Source: Shewanella sp. AS1 (lineage in GTDB: Bacteria > Pseudomonadota > Gammaproteobacteria > Enterobacterales > Shewanellaceae). From it: a stretch of 64,000 bases of DNA. The translations under genes and the position numbers were made by a program. Below are positions 54,057 through 63,257 of the stretch, in pieces. Location of the stretch: positions 496,001 to 560,000 of the forward strand of contig NZ_JAKCLJ010000001.1 of the NCBI RefSeq assembly GCF_021412565.1, in the 5' to 3' direction. The notes under the pieces are model-generated. The model saw only the letters and a list, made by a program, of their open reading frames with translations, was not told the origin of the DNA and searched no databases. Each line of letters starts with the position of its first letter. Positions within the stretch are counted from its first letter, which is position 1.

Positions 54057-56042
54057 ATGATACACAAGACGAGAAGGTATCTTTTACCATCGCTAATGCT
54101 AAGTGGTTTAATGTTAAGCACACATGTACTTGCTGGGAATCAAGCACTTGATAATGATATTCCTTTGGTGGCGCCGGATAAACCTAAGTTGCAAGATAAA
54201 GGCGCCTTGGCACAATATGCCGCAAAGGCTGAGAAGATCATCAATGTGTATTCAGATTCTTACCCCTCCTATAGCCAAGATGGTCGCAGCGTTTTTTTCG
54301 TCTCAGATCGCAGCGGTAATAGTCAGCTATACAAGTCCGACTTAAGTGACCCTAGCGCGCCACCAAAGCGGCTTACCCAGTTATCTGAGCGAGTAAAGGA
54401 TCCTGTCCATTTGTCCGGTGAAAATGCCCTGATCTTCAGCTCAGATAAGGGAGCAAATGAGCTGTGGTCGATTTTTAAATTAAACCTCGACAACGGTAAG
54501 ATAGCTGAATTGACGCCAGGTGAAAGCATGCAGCGCGACGCCCCCATAGTGCCAGAACTGGGCAAAGGGCAAATGTTTTATTCTGCGCGTAACATAGGAA
54601 AGATTGAGAGCTATCTTTATACCCAATCGGTCAAAGTGGGCTCCACACCGCGTAAATTCTGGACAGGTACTGGCCCGAGTGTCTTGCTTGACGTCAGTCG
54701 CGATGGTCAATATGCGTTGGCGGAAACCTTCAAGAGCGTCAGTAGTGCCGAATTGTTTCTGATTAATACTGACACTGGCGATGCTCGAAAAATTTACCCG
54801 CGCGAAGGGCACACTGCCATGTTTCAGTCAGGCAGTTTTTCTAAGGATGGTTCTCGCATTCTGTTACCGACCGATGATGGGGGTGAACAGGGGATCTTAT
54901 TAGCCTTAGATCATCAGGGAAAAGAGTTAGCCCGTTATACGGAAACTCTTTCAAATGTCGGTAGATTGTTGGGTGTTTCCGTTTCGCCGGATGATAAACA
55001 GCTTGTCGTCGGGTTTGATGCAGGTGACCATACTGAGCTGCGTATTTTAGATGCTAACACACTCAAACCTATCATGACGCCGACACTACCTTTCGGTACG
55101 GGCGGAGCGCTAGGCTTCTCTCCAGATGGCAAAAACGTGTTAGTCAATTGGTCAACGCCTGAATCACCTGCCGACATCTATCAGTTTGATATTGCCTCGG
55201 GCAAGATGACAGTCTTGATGAGTACAGTGAAGCCAGGGCTGGAGGAACTGCCGCCTTTGACGACAGAAAGAGTGGAGATCCCCGCTTTTGATGGCGGCAA
55301 GATCCCTATGTTGGTATACCGCTCTCCTACGGCTAAAGGGCCTCTACCTGTGATAGTCTTTTTCCATGGTGGGCCAGCTTACGCCTCTAAAGCCCGTTGG
55401 GAGCCTATATTGCGCTACTTTACCTCCATTGGATATGCCTATGCCGAACCGAATATCAGAGGATCCACTGGTTATGGCCGCGCCTATGAACAGGCGGATA
55501 ATGGGCCTAAGAAAGTTAATGTATTTAAAGATATGAGATCTGTTGCCACTTGGATTGGTCAGCAGCCATGGGCAGATAAGAATCGTCTGGTGATTGCTGG
55601 GCAAAGTTATGGCGGCTTTATCACGCTTTCTGGTGTCGCACGTCAAAGCGATCTTTGGGCCGCGGGTGTGGATAAATACGGCCCGCCGGATCTGCTCTCC
55701 TTGATCAAAAAAACCTCTGGCGCCATACGTGCTGTGGCGGGTCAAGAATATGGTGTTGTCGGCAAGGATGATGAGTTTTTGTTAGCCTTGTCGCCTATCT
55801 CACACTTGGACAAAATTGCCGTTCCGCTTTTTGTCTATGCAGGTGCCAACGATCCCCGCGTACCACGCTCTGAATCTGACATGATAGTCGCTGCGATGCG
55901 TGCTAAGCAGTTGCCGGTAGAATATATGGTTGCCGATAATGAAGGTCACTCAATGGTACGCAAGGAAAACCAAATTGAGTTTTTATCCAGAGTGACTTTG
56001 TTCCTGGAGCAAAACCTGTCGTTCAGCGGCAAGAGTAAATAA
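54057..56042 (+). CDS. Exported S9-family prolyl oligopeptidase
   Basis: 661 residues from the ATG at 54057 (GAGGG 6 bp upstream); the open frame from 54024 adds 11 residues. A Sec signal (PSLMLSGLMLSTHVLA) directs it out of the cytoplasm. Residues 60-400 are WD40/TolB-type beta-propeller repeats (YPSYSQDGRSVFFVSDRSG, SRDGQYALAE); the alpha/beta hydrolase follows. The catalytic triad is S517 (GQSYGG), D599 (GANDPRVP) and H631 (DNEGHSMV). The peptide substrate is unknown. Single gene with its own terminator. Confidence 0.93.
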   Translation: MIHKTRRYLLPSLMLSGLMLSTHVLAGNQALDNDIPLVAPDKPKLQDKGALAQYAAKAEKIINVYSDSYPSYSQDGRSVFFVSDRSGNSQLYKSDLSDPSAPPKRLTQLSERVKDPVHLSGENALIFSSDKGANELWSIFKLNLDNGKIAELTPGESMQRDAPIVPELGKGQMFYSARNIGKIESYLYTQSVKVGSTPRKFWTGTGPSVLLDVSRDGQYALAETFKSVSSAELFLINTDTGDARKIYPREGHTAMFQSGSFSKDGSRILLPTDDGGEQGILLALDHQGKELARYTETLSNVGRLLGVSVSPDDKQLVVGFDAGDHTELRILDANTLKPIMTPTLPFGTGGALGFSPDGKNVLVNWSTPESPADIYQFDIASGKMTVLMSTVKPGLEELPPLTTERVEIPAFDGGKIPMLVYRSPTAKGPLPVIVFFHGGPAYASKARWEPILRYFTSIGYAYAEPNIRGSTGYGRAYEQADNGPKKVNVFKDMRSVATWIGQQPWADKNRLVIAGQSYGGFITLSGVARQSDLWAAGVDKYGPPDLLSLIKKTSGAIRAVAGQEYGVVGKDDEFLLALSPISHLDKIAVPLFVYAGANDPRVPRSESDMIVAAMRAKQLPVEYMVADNEGHSMVRKENQIEFLSRVTLFLEQNLSFSGKSK

Positions 56043-56119
56043 CATGCTAAGTGGTATGTGACTGTGTGATTTGAGGTTGCAGATCATTAAGGTTTAACTT
56101 TGATACTCTTATGTGTCTT

Positions 56120-56150
56120 AAAAATCCGCTTCAGTCGAAGCGGATTTTTT
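56120..56150. terminator. Terminator after the S9 peptidase
   Basis: AAAATCCGCTTC pairs with GAAGCGGATTTT around AGTC, then further Ts. It also lies downstream of recN on the other strand. Confidence 0.88.
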
Positions 56151-56229
56151 ATTGGCTAGCATAAATATGAATCGAGGCAACCATCATTACCAGTAGCGCA
56201 ACAAGAGTGGCGATGGCTGCCAGCCAAGA
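56149..56229 (-). other. In-frame hydrophobic extension after the recN stop
   Basis: Directly after the recN TGA the same frame stays open for 26 sense codons to a TAA (56151-56149). The encoded stretch SWLAAIATLVALLVMMVASI has the look of a single membrane helix. There is no in-frame ATG/GTG/TTG start before residue 15 and no ribosome site. It may be chance, a decayed small membrane-protein gene, or a read-through tail. Confidence 0.3.
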
Positions 56230-57894
56230 TCAGTGCTGTAACAGCTCTTTGGCGTTGGCGAGCGTATTATTGGTGATAGTATCGCCCCCAAGCAGGCGTG
56301 CTAACTCTTCGATACGCTGATCTCTGTCCAGTGGCACCATAGAGGTTTCTGTCTGGCCAGCCTTACTCTGTTTATTGACGAACATATGCTGGTGGCCGTT
56401 ACCCGCCACTTGTGGCAGATGGGTCACACAGAGCACTTGGGTAGACTCACCTAAAGAGCGCAGCATCTTACCCACCACAGCGGCTGTTGGGCCTGAGATG
56501 CCCACATCCACTTCATCGAAGATCAGGGTCGGGGTTGCCACTTTCTTGGCTGTGATCACCTGAATACCTAATCCGATCCGCGATAGTTCACCGCCGGAGG
56601 CGACTTTTGAGATGGCTTGCAGAGGCTGACCTGGGTTGGTGGTCACCTGAAACTCTATGGTGTCGCAGCCGTTTGGCGACATGATTTCAGGATTGAACTG
56701 CAGATCGATAACGAATTTCCCCTTAGGCATACTCAATTCATGAATCGATTGGGTCACCTGTTTGTCCAGTTCTTTGGCATAGCGCCTGCGGCTCTGACTG
56801 AGTTTCTGGGCATGTTCCAGATAACTTTGCTGACAGCTCTGCAGCTGCTCACCTATTTCCGTGAGCTTCTCTTCATCCGAATCTAAGGTGCTGAGCTCAG
56901 TGCACAGTGCCTGATGGTGTTGATAAAGCTCAGAGGGCGGTATATGGTGCTTACGGGCCAGCTGCATGATTTTCGACAGGCGCTGCTCCAGGTAAGCGAA
57001 ATGGTCGGGATCTAGCTCGAGTCTATCCAGATAACGCTGCAGCTCACTGCTGCTTTCCTGCACCTGGATCAGTGCATCATTGAGCATAGTGCCTATGGTT
57101 TTTAGCTCAGGATCGTAACTTTCCAGATCTATCGCCTGATCTATCGCCTGATTGAGTATGGTCTCGGCGCTGGCTTGCTCATCATTGTCCTGCAACAGAT
57201 AGAGGGCATGCTGACAGGTCTGGATCAGTGCTGTGCTGTTAGCGAGCCGTTTATGCTCGGCTTCAATCTCTTCAAACTCGGTTTCCCCAAGATTGAATTC
57301 ATTGAGTTCTTCCACCTGATATTGCAAGAGTTGCTTACGGGCGATGCGCTCATGTTGTGATTGCTGCAGCTGTGCCAGTTCCTGTTCGATTATCTTATAG
57401 CGCTGATAACTGGCGCTGACACCATCTAACAGCAGGCGGTGATTGGCATAGCTGTCGAGCAGGGTCAGTTGATGCTCACTCTTTAGCATGGCATGGTGTG
57501 CATGCTGACTATGAATACCGATTAGCAGCTGACCTAAGGCGCGCATCTGTGAGAGGGGAACAGGATTACCATTGATATAGGCCCGAGAGCGGCCGTCACT
57601 GCTAATAGTGCGCCGTAAGATACATTCATCGTCTAGCTCAAGGTCGTTATCTTCAAGCCAACGCTTTGCCAGTGGGATATCAGTTAATGAGAATCGGGCG
57701 CTGACCTCGGCCTTGCTGGCGCCGGGTCTGACGCTGTTGGCTTCGACACGATTGCCTAAACATAAGCCTAGGGCATCGATGGCGATGGACTTACCAGCAC
57801 CGGTTTCCCCGGTAATGCTGGTCATGCCAGCTTTAAAGTCGAGTTCTAAGAAGCGGACAATGGCAAAGTTGTTGATGCTGAGCTGACAAAGCAT
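56230..57894 (-). CDS. recN: DNA repair protein RecN
   Basis: SMC-like ATPase that gathers broken DNA ends for RecA-dependent repair. 554 residues (E. coli 553). Walker A GETGAGKSI near the N-terminus; two coiled-coil arms (about 155-365); ABC signature ASGGELSRIGLG and Walker B TLIFDEVDVGISG near the C-terminus. Two LexA boxes lie just upstream, so it is SOS-induced. The frame stays open after the stop (see 56149-56229). Confidence 0.96.
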   Translation of the reverse strand: MLCQLSINNFAIVRFLELDFKAGMTSITGETGAGKSIAIDALGLCLGNRVEANSVRPGASKAEVSARFSLTDIPLAKRWLEDNDLELDDECILRRTISSDGRSRAYINGNPVPLSQMRALGQLLIGIHSQHAHHAMLKSEHQLTLLDSYANHRLLLDGVSASYQRYKIIEQELAQLQQSQHERIARKQLLQYQVEELNEFNLGETEFEEIEAEHKRLANSTALIQTCQHALYLLQDNDEQASAETILNQAIDQAIDLESYDPELKTIGTMLNDALIQVQESSSELQRYLDRLELDPDHFAYLEQRLSKIMQLARKHHIPPSELYQHHQALCTELSTLDSDEEKLTEIGEQLQSCQQSYLEHAQKLSQSRRRYAKELDKQVTQSIHELSMPKGKFVIDLQFNPEIMSPNGCDTIEFQVTTNPGQPLQAISKVASGGELSRIGLGIQVITAKKVATPTLIFDEVDVGISGPTAAVVGKMLRSLGESTQVLCVTHLPQVAGNGHQHMFVNKQSKAGQTETSMVPLDRDQRIEELARLLGGDTITNNTLANAKELLQH

Positions 57895-57916
57895 GATGAC
57901 ATCCTTTTACAAAGTA

Positions 57917-57932
57917 CTGTATTAATGCACAG
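57917..57932 (-). promoter_or_regulatory. LexA box 1 of recN
   Basis: CTG-N10-CAG (CTGTATTAATGCACAG), 22 bp before the recN start. Matches the SOS box spacing of gammaproteobacterial LexA. Confidence 0.85.
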
Positions 57933-57938
57933 TATATA

Positions 57939-57954
57939 CTGAATTTTTATACAG
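57939..57954 (-). promoter_or_regulatory. LexA box 2 of recN
   Basis: CTG-N10-CAG (CTGAATTTTTATACAG), 6 bp beyond box 1. Paired boxes are typical of recN and give tight repression. Confidence 0.82.
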
Positions 57955-58138
57955 TAAATACCTGTCTGCATTTTACCCGCTAAAATTTTAGTGCCGCGTT
58001 TCTTATTGGGGAGAAATCTATTGCAACTATATGATTAAATTACTTTTATAAAGGAGTGATTGCAAACAGATGTGAGTAAGGAGGGATCCTTAGAAGAGTC
58101 GCTATTTCAAAAGCCTTGAGAGTGTCTGGACTAGTACA

Positions 58139-58167
58139 GATAAGAGAAGCCAGGGGCTTCTCTTATC
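58139..58167. other. Perfect 13-bp hairpin in the recN-yjaG gap
   Basis: GATAAGAGAAGCC and GGCTTCTCTTATC flank AGG. No U-tract follows on either strand. The rest of 57955-58213 shows no gene I can support. Confidence 0.45.
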
Positions 58168-58213
58168 ACAGTCTGAACAGCCTGAATTGGCTGATTACTA
58201 ATGGAAGTGTAAT

Positions 58214-58286
58214 TGCAAGTGCCAAGTGCAAGTGACGCTTAGGCTCTAGTTCTGGCTCTTGCTTAGCTTTAGCCTTAACCTAGGCT
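58214..58286. repeat. Degenerate 12-bp repeats over the yjaG stop
   Basis: On the minus strand, units of the GCTAAAGCTAAG / CTAGAGCCTAAG type follow the last codons and stop of yjaG (58275-58277), then CACTTG copies. Another stop-proximal repeat. Confidence 0.5.
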
Positions 58287-58874
58287 GATGCCCAGATTGG
58301 AAACGCCGGACTGGATTATCTCTTTACGCAGCGCCTTAACGAAATCGGCGTTGATCTTCGGGTTCTCTTCGATGATCTCCAGCAGCGATGCCTGCAGGGC
58401 TTTCTCCTCCTGCATCACCTCATGGTTGAAGATGAAGTCATCGAGCTCCTCTTCGCTCATCTCATTCTCTATGGTGGCTTCGATATAGTTCGCCACTGTG
58501 CTGGAAGAGAGTTTGCTGATATTGATGATATCGTCTTCCACCTTGCTTTGCAGGGCGCTGAGCAGGGCGGTGATGGCGACTACCGCATCCATGGCTGGAT
58601 ACACACCGTAAACATTGAACTGGCTGGGCTCAGGGGTGTTCATATCGAGGCGTTCCAGATAGAGATCGATATTCAGCTTGAGTTTGCTGTCGTACATGGA
58701 TTGCCATAGGAGGTTTAATGCCGTATCCAGTACTTGGGGATCGCCAAACTCGCACACTTCGCTGAACAGCTGGTAGTTAGGATACATACGCTGGCACAGC
58801 GCGATGGCAAACAACTTTTTCTGCTCCAGCTCGAGTGCTTTCAATCGTTTGAAGAAACCGGGTTTATTACTCAT
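58275..58874 (-). CDS. yjaG: YjaG family protein (DUF416)
   Basis: A 199-residue DUF416 protein (E. coli YjaG 196), cytoplasmic and mostly helical. Conserved segments: FFKRLKALELEQKKLFAIALCQRMYPNY (N-terminus, longer stretch interrupted here), VYPAMDAVVAITALLSA, and MSEEELDDF with downstream acidic helix. Function unknown. Its start overlaps the barA stop by 8 bp, so it is coupled to barA translation. Confidence 0.92.
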   Translation of the reverse strand: MSNKPGFFKRLKALELEQKKLFAIALCQRMYPNYQLFSEVCEFGDPQVLDTALNLLWQSMYDSKLKLNIDLYLERLDMNTPEPSQFNVYGVYPAMDAVVAITALLSALQSKVEDDIINISKLSSSTVANYIEATIENEMSEEELDDFIFNHEVMQEEKALQASLLEIIEENPKINADFVKALRKEIIQSGVSNLGISLG

Positions 58875-61659
58875 TGCTTACATCCATAGATAACTGGGAG
58901 ACGACTTGGTTAGCGGCAGATTCTACCTTAGAAAGCTCATCAAGTAACTCGAGTATTTCCGGTTCTACCTCATCGATTGTTAAGCCCTTTTTCAGGGCCG
59001 ATTCAATTTCGCGGCACAGGCGCTGCGTGGTGGGCACACCGCAGTAACAGGAAGCGCCATGGAGCTTATGCACTATGGCCAACATAGCCTGGTTATTCAA
59101 TTGCTCCAGCGCATCGGTCAGATTGCTGCGGGTCTGTGGTATTGAGTCCAACAACATCTGCAGCATCTCCAGCGCGAGAGAGACTTTATTGTTGGCCTGG
59201 GTCAAACACAGATCCCAGTTGAGTGTATGTTGGTCGAAATGGGTGAATTTAGGGCGGACCTTCCAGCGATTGATCACGCCTCTAAGCGCCGCCTCGTCAA
59301 TAGGCTTAGGCAAGTAACCATCCATGCCGCTGTTGTTGATCCGCTCGCGCTCTTCGGCAATCGCATGGGCTGTGACCGCAATAATCGGGGTGTGGCGATT
59401 GAGAGAGTGTTCCCTTATCTGCTTGGTGGCACTAAAACCATCTGTGCCTGGCATCTGAATATCCATGAAGATCAAATCGAAACTGCGCTGTTTGGCTATC
59501 TCCACCGAGCTCTGACCGTTGTCACAGACATTGACCTGGGTAACCAGCTCATCGAGCAGTGTCTTAATCAGTTTCAGGTTAGCGGGATTATCATCCACCG
59601 CTAGGACTCTTAGTGGCTCGCGGCTGATATCCCGGATTTTCTCCACCGGCTTAGGCAGGTAAGGGGCCTTATGGGGATTGATCAAGGCGACGGCCAGGGT
59701 GCGCTCGCCAACGGGAGCGTTGAGCAGCTTATCGACATTGGGCTGAATAAGGTTCATCAAATCTGCGCTCTTATCGCTATTACACAGATAGAGTGTGTAG
59801 TCGCTCACCTGATTGACGGTTTTTAACAATCGCACCAAATTCGGACTGTGTACCAGTTCGCTGGAGCTGAGCATGGCGTAATTAAAATGCTGCAGTTTAT
59901 CTTCGAGAAGCTGGCCAAGTTGCTCCAGACTCGTTACTGTCGTGACCTGCATTCCCCAGTGTTTGAATAGCCTCTCATGAACGGCGCGTGACAGGGGAAG
60001 GGTCTCAAACAGTAAGATAGAACGATCTTTGAGCGTTGCAATCTCTAATGTCTGACTGATGGGATAGTCGCTGATCTTAAGAGGCAAGGTAAACCAGAAG
60101 GTTGAGCCTTTATTGGGGCTGGAGATACAACCTATCTGCCCACCCATCTGGTTGATTAAACGTTTTGTGATGATAAGTCCAAGGCCTGTGCCGCCAAAAC
60201 GTCTGGAAATAGAGGAGTCGGCCTGACCAAAGGCCTGGAACAGCTGTCCCTGGTGATGCTTATCTATGCCAATGCCGGTATCCGTGACCTCGCAGCGAAT
60301 GTTTATCTGCTCGCTACTGCTGTTGGTCAGGGTCATCTTGAGATGCACGCTGCCCTTATCGGTGAATTTTATCGCGTTACCCACCAGGTTGGTCAGCACC
60401 TGGCTGACTCTTAAGGCATCCCCTGAGAGGGTATCGTTAATCTGCGGATCGATATCGATAACCAGCTCCAGCGTTTTCTCTTTGGCACTGTTGGCCAGCA
60501 GCGAAATGGTATCCTCCACCACTTCACGCAGGGAGAAGGGCTGGGTCTCCAGCACCATCTTGCCCGCTTCCAGTTTAGAAAAGTCGAGGATGTCGTTGAT
60601 GATATCCAGCAGGTTGCTGGCACTTTTCTCTATGGTCTTGATGTAATCTTGCTGGCTGGCATGCAGCGGGGTTTTTAGTAGCTGTTTGGCAAAGCCAATC
60701 ACGCCATTCAGGGGCGTTCTCAGTTCATGGGACATGTTGGCTAAGAACTCAGACTTAATTCGGCTGGCCTCCTGCGCCCGTTTCTTTGCCAGATCCAGCT
60801 CGACGTTTTGGATCTCTATCTGCTCTAAGGTTTCCCTCAGATCCGATGTTGCCTGATCGATATTCTGCTGCATCTCCTCATGGTAATCCGACAGGGAGAG
60901 CGCCATGGCATTAATGCCGCGTTTGAGTAGATCCAGCTCACCAATGAGATTGCCATCGACCCGGGTATCGAGCTTGCCTTCACGTATCTTGGCTACTACC
61001 CGCACCATATCGGTAATGGGCTGGGTGACGTTTTTTACCAGGCGGAAGGTAAACAGCAGGTTTAGCTGTACGCCGATGAGCACAATAATAAAGGCGGCCA
61101 CTGCGGCTCGGTGTTGCTCTAGCAGGGCATTTTCCTTATTGATAAGGACGGCGATATAACCGAGCCGAGTCGAATCATCCTGCCCATTGGTGCTGGCGCC
61201 CCTTGTGGTAACGATAAAATCCCGCTGGGTCGAGAAGATGGGACTGCGCATTATGATGCTGTCACCAAAGGGTTCCACTTGGGTATTAATCAGTTCGGTT
61301 ATCGGCTGGCTAAAGCGCATGAACTCATGGCTTTTATAGTGATGGGAGGTAACGATAACTCGGTTATTGATATCAAATATGGCGATAAACTGCACCAGAT
61401 TGGACTTGTTGAGCTGCGCCGAGGTGATAAGGCGTTTGGTGGTCTCGAAGTTTTTGGTTTCCAGGCTAATCTCGGCGGCGATAGCTAAAGGCTCGATAAT
61501 GTTTTCGCCCCGCTCGATTAAGCTTTGTTCCAGCTCATAGAAGCGATTTATGGTAAAGTAGGTGCCAAGCAGAATACCAACTAAAATAGTGGGCGCTAAC
61601 GCCAGCACAAGAACCCAGGCTCTCAGGCTGTATTTAGTCATATTCTCAGCACTATTCAT
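58867..61659 (-). CDS. barA: Hybrid sensor histidine kinase BarA
   Basis: Phosphorelay sensor that drives UvrY (GacA) and so the CsrB-type sRNAs and CsrA. 930 residues. Order: TM1 (about 14-37), periplasmic domain, TM2 (186-207), HAMP (207-260), HisKA with H311 in NMSHELRTPLNG, HATPase (GTGLGL at 490-495), a degenerate receiver-like region (about 545-660), receiver with D733 (IFMDIQMPG), and HPt with H867 (HKLHGASCY). An alternative start at residue 7 (MTKYSLRAW) matches other BarA N-termini better. Overlaps yjaG by 8 bp; divergent from rlmD. Confidence 0.96.
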   Translation of the reverse strand: MNSAENMTKYSLRAWVLVLALAPTILVGILLGTYFTINRFYELEQSLIERGENIIEPLAIAAEISLETKNFETTKRLITSAQLNKSNLVQFIAIFDINNRVIVTSHHYKSHEFMRFSQPITELINTQVEPFGDSIIMRSPIFSTQRDFIVTTRGASTNGQDDSTRLGYIAVLINKENALLEQHRAAVAAFIIVLIGVQLNLLFTFRLVKNVTQPITDMVRVVAKIREGKLDTRVDGNLIGELDLLKRGINAMALSLSDYHEEMQQNIDQATSDLRETLEQIEIQNVELDLAKKRAQEASRIKSEFLANMSHELRTPLNGVIGFAKQLLKTPLHASQQDYIKTIEKSASNLLDIINDILDFSKLEAGKMVLETQPFSLREVVEDTISLLANSAKEKTLELVIDIDPQINDTLSGDALRVSQVLTNLVGNAIKFTDKGSVHLKMTLTNSSSEQINIRCEVTDTGIGIDKHHQGQLFQAFGQADSSISRRFGGTGLGLIITKRLINQMGGQIGCISSPNKGSTFWFTLPLKISDYPISQTLEIATLKDRSILLFETLPLSRAVHERLFKHWGMQVTTVTSLEQLGQLLEDKLQHFNYAMLSSSELVHSPNLVRLLKTVNQVSDYTLYLCNSDKSADLMNLIQPNVDKLLNAPVGERTLAVALINPHKAPYLPKPVEKIRDISREPLRVLAVDDNPANLKLIKTLLDELVTQVNVCDNGQSSVEIAKQRSFDLIFMDIQMPGTDGFSATKQIREHSLNRHTPIIAVTAHAIAEERERINNSGMDGYLPKPIDEAALRGVINRWKVRPKFTHFDQHTLNWDLCLTQANNKVSLALEMLQMLLDSIPQTRSNLTDALEQLNNQAMLAIVHKLHGASCYCGVPTTQRLCREIESALKKGLTIDEVEPEILELLDELSKVESAANQVVSQLSMDVSNE

Positions 61660-61757
61660 TATCTTGGCTAATGTTTATCTGTGATTGATATAGGTTACCT
61701 TAGACTGCCAGACTTTGGGCAGTATTTACTAGTATTTTTATCGTTTTAGAGACAGAA

Positions 61758-63089
61758 ATGGCGCAATTTTTTAAAGCTAAACCCAATAAGTCTAAGCAGA
61801 TTTCCCCTAAGCAGAGTTTCGAGATCGAATCCCTAGATCACCTGGGGGCTGGAGTGGCCCATCATCAGGGAAAAATCGTGTTTATCGCCGGCGCCTTGCC
61901 TGGTGAAAGGGTGACAGCGCAGCTGGTTGAGCAAAAAAAACGCCATGCCAAGGGCAAGCTGCTGAAGATAGAGCGAGCCAGTAAGGAGCGAATTGCGCCA
62001 CCTTGTCCCTACTATGGTCAGTGTGGTGGCTGCGATCAGCAGCATCTTGAGTTGGATAAACAGCGTCAATACAAAGGCCAGACTTTAGTCAATCTAATCG
62101 AAAAGATGGGGCAGACTCAGGTGGAGGAGATTGCCGAGCCTTTAGTGGGGGATGCCTGGCACTATAGACGTAAGGCGCGCTTGGCCACTCAATATCTACG
62201 CGAGACCAAAGAGTTAGTCTTAGGTTTTCGTGCCCTAGCAAGCGATAAAGTGGTCGGTATTGCGGCCTGCCCCGTGTTAGACGCTCAGTTATCTCAGTTG
62301 TTATCGCCTCTACAACAAACACTCAACTTGCTGTCGGCCAGGCGAAGCCTTGGTCATGTAGAGTTGATTGCGGTGGACTCAGGCCCCTTGGTTGTGCTGC
62401 GCATTACCCAGGCTTTGGGCGAGCAGGATAAAGGGAAATTGAGCGAGTTTGCTCAGCAGCATAGCGCAGCGCTGGTGCTGCTCGATGGTGACGGTCAGCT
62501 GGAAACCATAAGTGGCAGTGAAGCGCTGCCTTATTACCGTTTGGATGAGTGTCAGCTGAGCTTCGCGCCGGGCAGTTTTATCCAGGTCAATGGCGAGATG
62601 AATCGCAAGATGGTGACTCAGGCCATGAGTTGGCTGGATGTACAGAGCGGTGAGCGTGTACTGGATCTCTTCTGCGGTGTCGGCAACTTTACCCTGCCGC
62701 TGGCGAAAGCGGGCGCGCAGGTCATTGGCGTCGAAGGGGTTGAGGCCATGGTGGCTCAGGCAAAGCGTAATGCGGCGCAGAGCGGCATAGACAATGCGGC
62801 GTTTTATCATGCGGACTTGAGTGATGATATCGCCACCCAGCCTTGGCTTGTGCGCATAGATAAGCTGCTATTAGATCCGGCCAGAGCAGGTGCCTATGAA
62901 AGCCTGCAATGGCTTAAGAAGATGAAACCTAAGGCTGTGGTTTATATCTCCTGTAATCCGGTCAGTCTGGCGCGGGACTGTGAGCCTCTGCTTGAGCAGG
63001 GGTATCGACTCAAGAAGCTGGGACTGGTTGATATGTTTCCCCAGACCCATCATATCGAGGCCATGGCCCTGTTTGAATTAGCGAACTGA
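61758..63089 (+). CDS. rlmD: 23S rRNA (uracil1939-C5)-methyltransferase
   Basis: SAM-dependent m5U1939 methyltransferase (RumA). 443 residues. TRAM RNA-binding domain (about 18-75), the 4Fe-4S ligands C-x5-C-x2-C ([10 protein letters not shown]) with a later Cys in AACPVL, the SAM motif [16 protein letters not shown] and the catalytic cysteine in [12 protein letters not shown]. Divergent from barA and upstream of relA, the same neighbours as in E. coli (barA-rlmD-relA). Confidence 0.95.
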   Translation: MAQFFKAKPNKSKQISPKQSFEIESLDHLGAGVAHHQGKIVFIAGALPGERVTAQLVEQKKRHAKGKLLKIERASKERIAPPCPYYGQCGGCDQQHLELDKQRQYKGQTLVNLIEKMGQTQVEEIAEPLVGDAWHYRRKARLATQYLRETKELVLGFRALASDKVVGIAACPVLDAQLSQLLSPLQQTLNLLSARRSLGHVELIAVDSGPLVVLRITQALGEQDKGKLSEFAQQHSAALVLLDGDGQLETISGSEALPYYRLDECQLSFAPGSFIQVNGEMNRKMVTQAMSWLDVQSGERVLDLFCGVGNFTLPLAKAGAQVIGVEGVEAMVAQAKRNAAQSGIDNAAFYHADLSDDIATQPWLVRIDKLLLDPARAGAYESLQWLKKMKPKAVVYISCNPVSLARDCEPLLEQGYRLKKLGLVDMFPQTHHIEAMALFELAN

Positions 63090-63101
63090 ACTGGGAGCCA
63101 A

Positions 63102-63152
63102 TTGAACAATCCTCGGGCCATTGCCAATTGACAATAGCAGGGGATTGTTCAA
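63102..63152. other. Nested inverted repeat between rlmD and relA
   Basis: TTGAACAATCC (63102-63112) and GGATTGTTCAA (63142-63152) are perfect 11-bp arms. Inside, ATTG-C-CAATTG-A-CAAT (63120-63135) is itself near-palindromic. No T-run follows, so it is not an ordinary terminator; it may be a processing site or an operator near the relA promoter. Confidence 0.5.
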
Positions 63153-63257
63153 GATAGTGGCAGAAAGATTTTCTGTAGCAATACAAGCCTATTCTCCTAG
63201 AACACGGGCCCTAGGATACGGGCCTAACAAAGTAAGTAATTTAAGGACAATCATTAG

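Noticed and set aside
58139..58167. Terminator in the recN-yjaG gap
   Set aside because: The stem is perfect but lacks a U-tract on both strands, so it is listed only as a hairpin.
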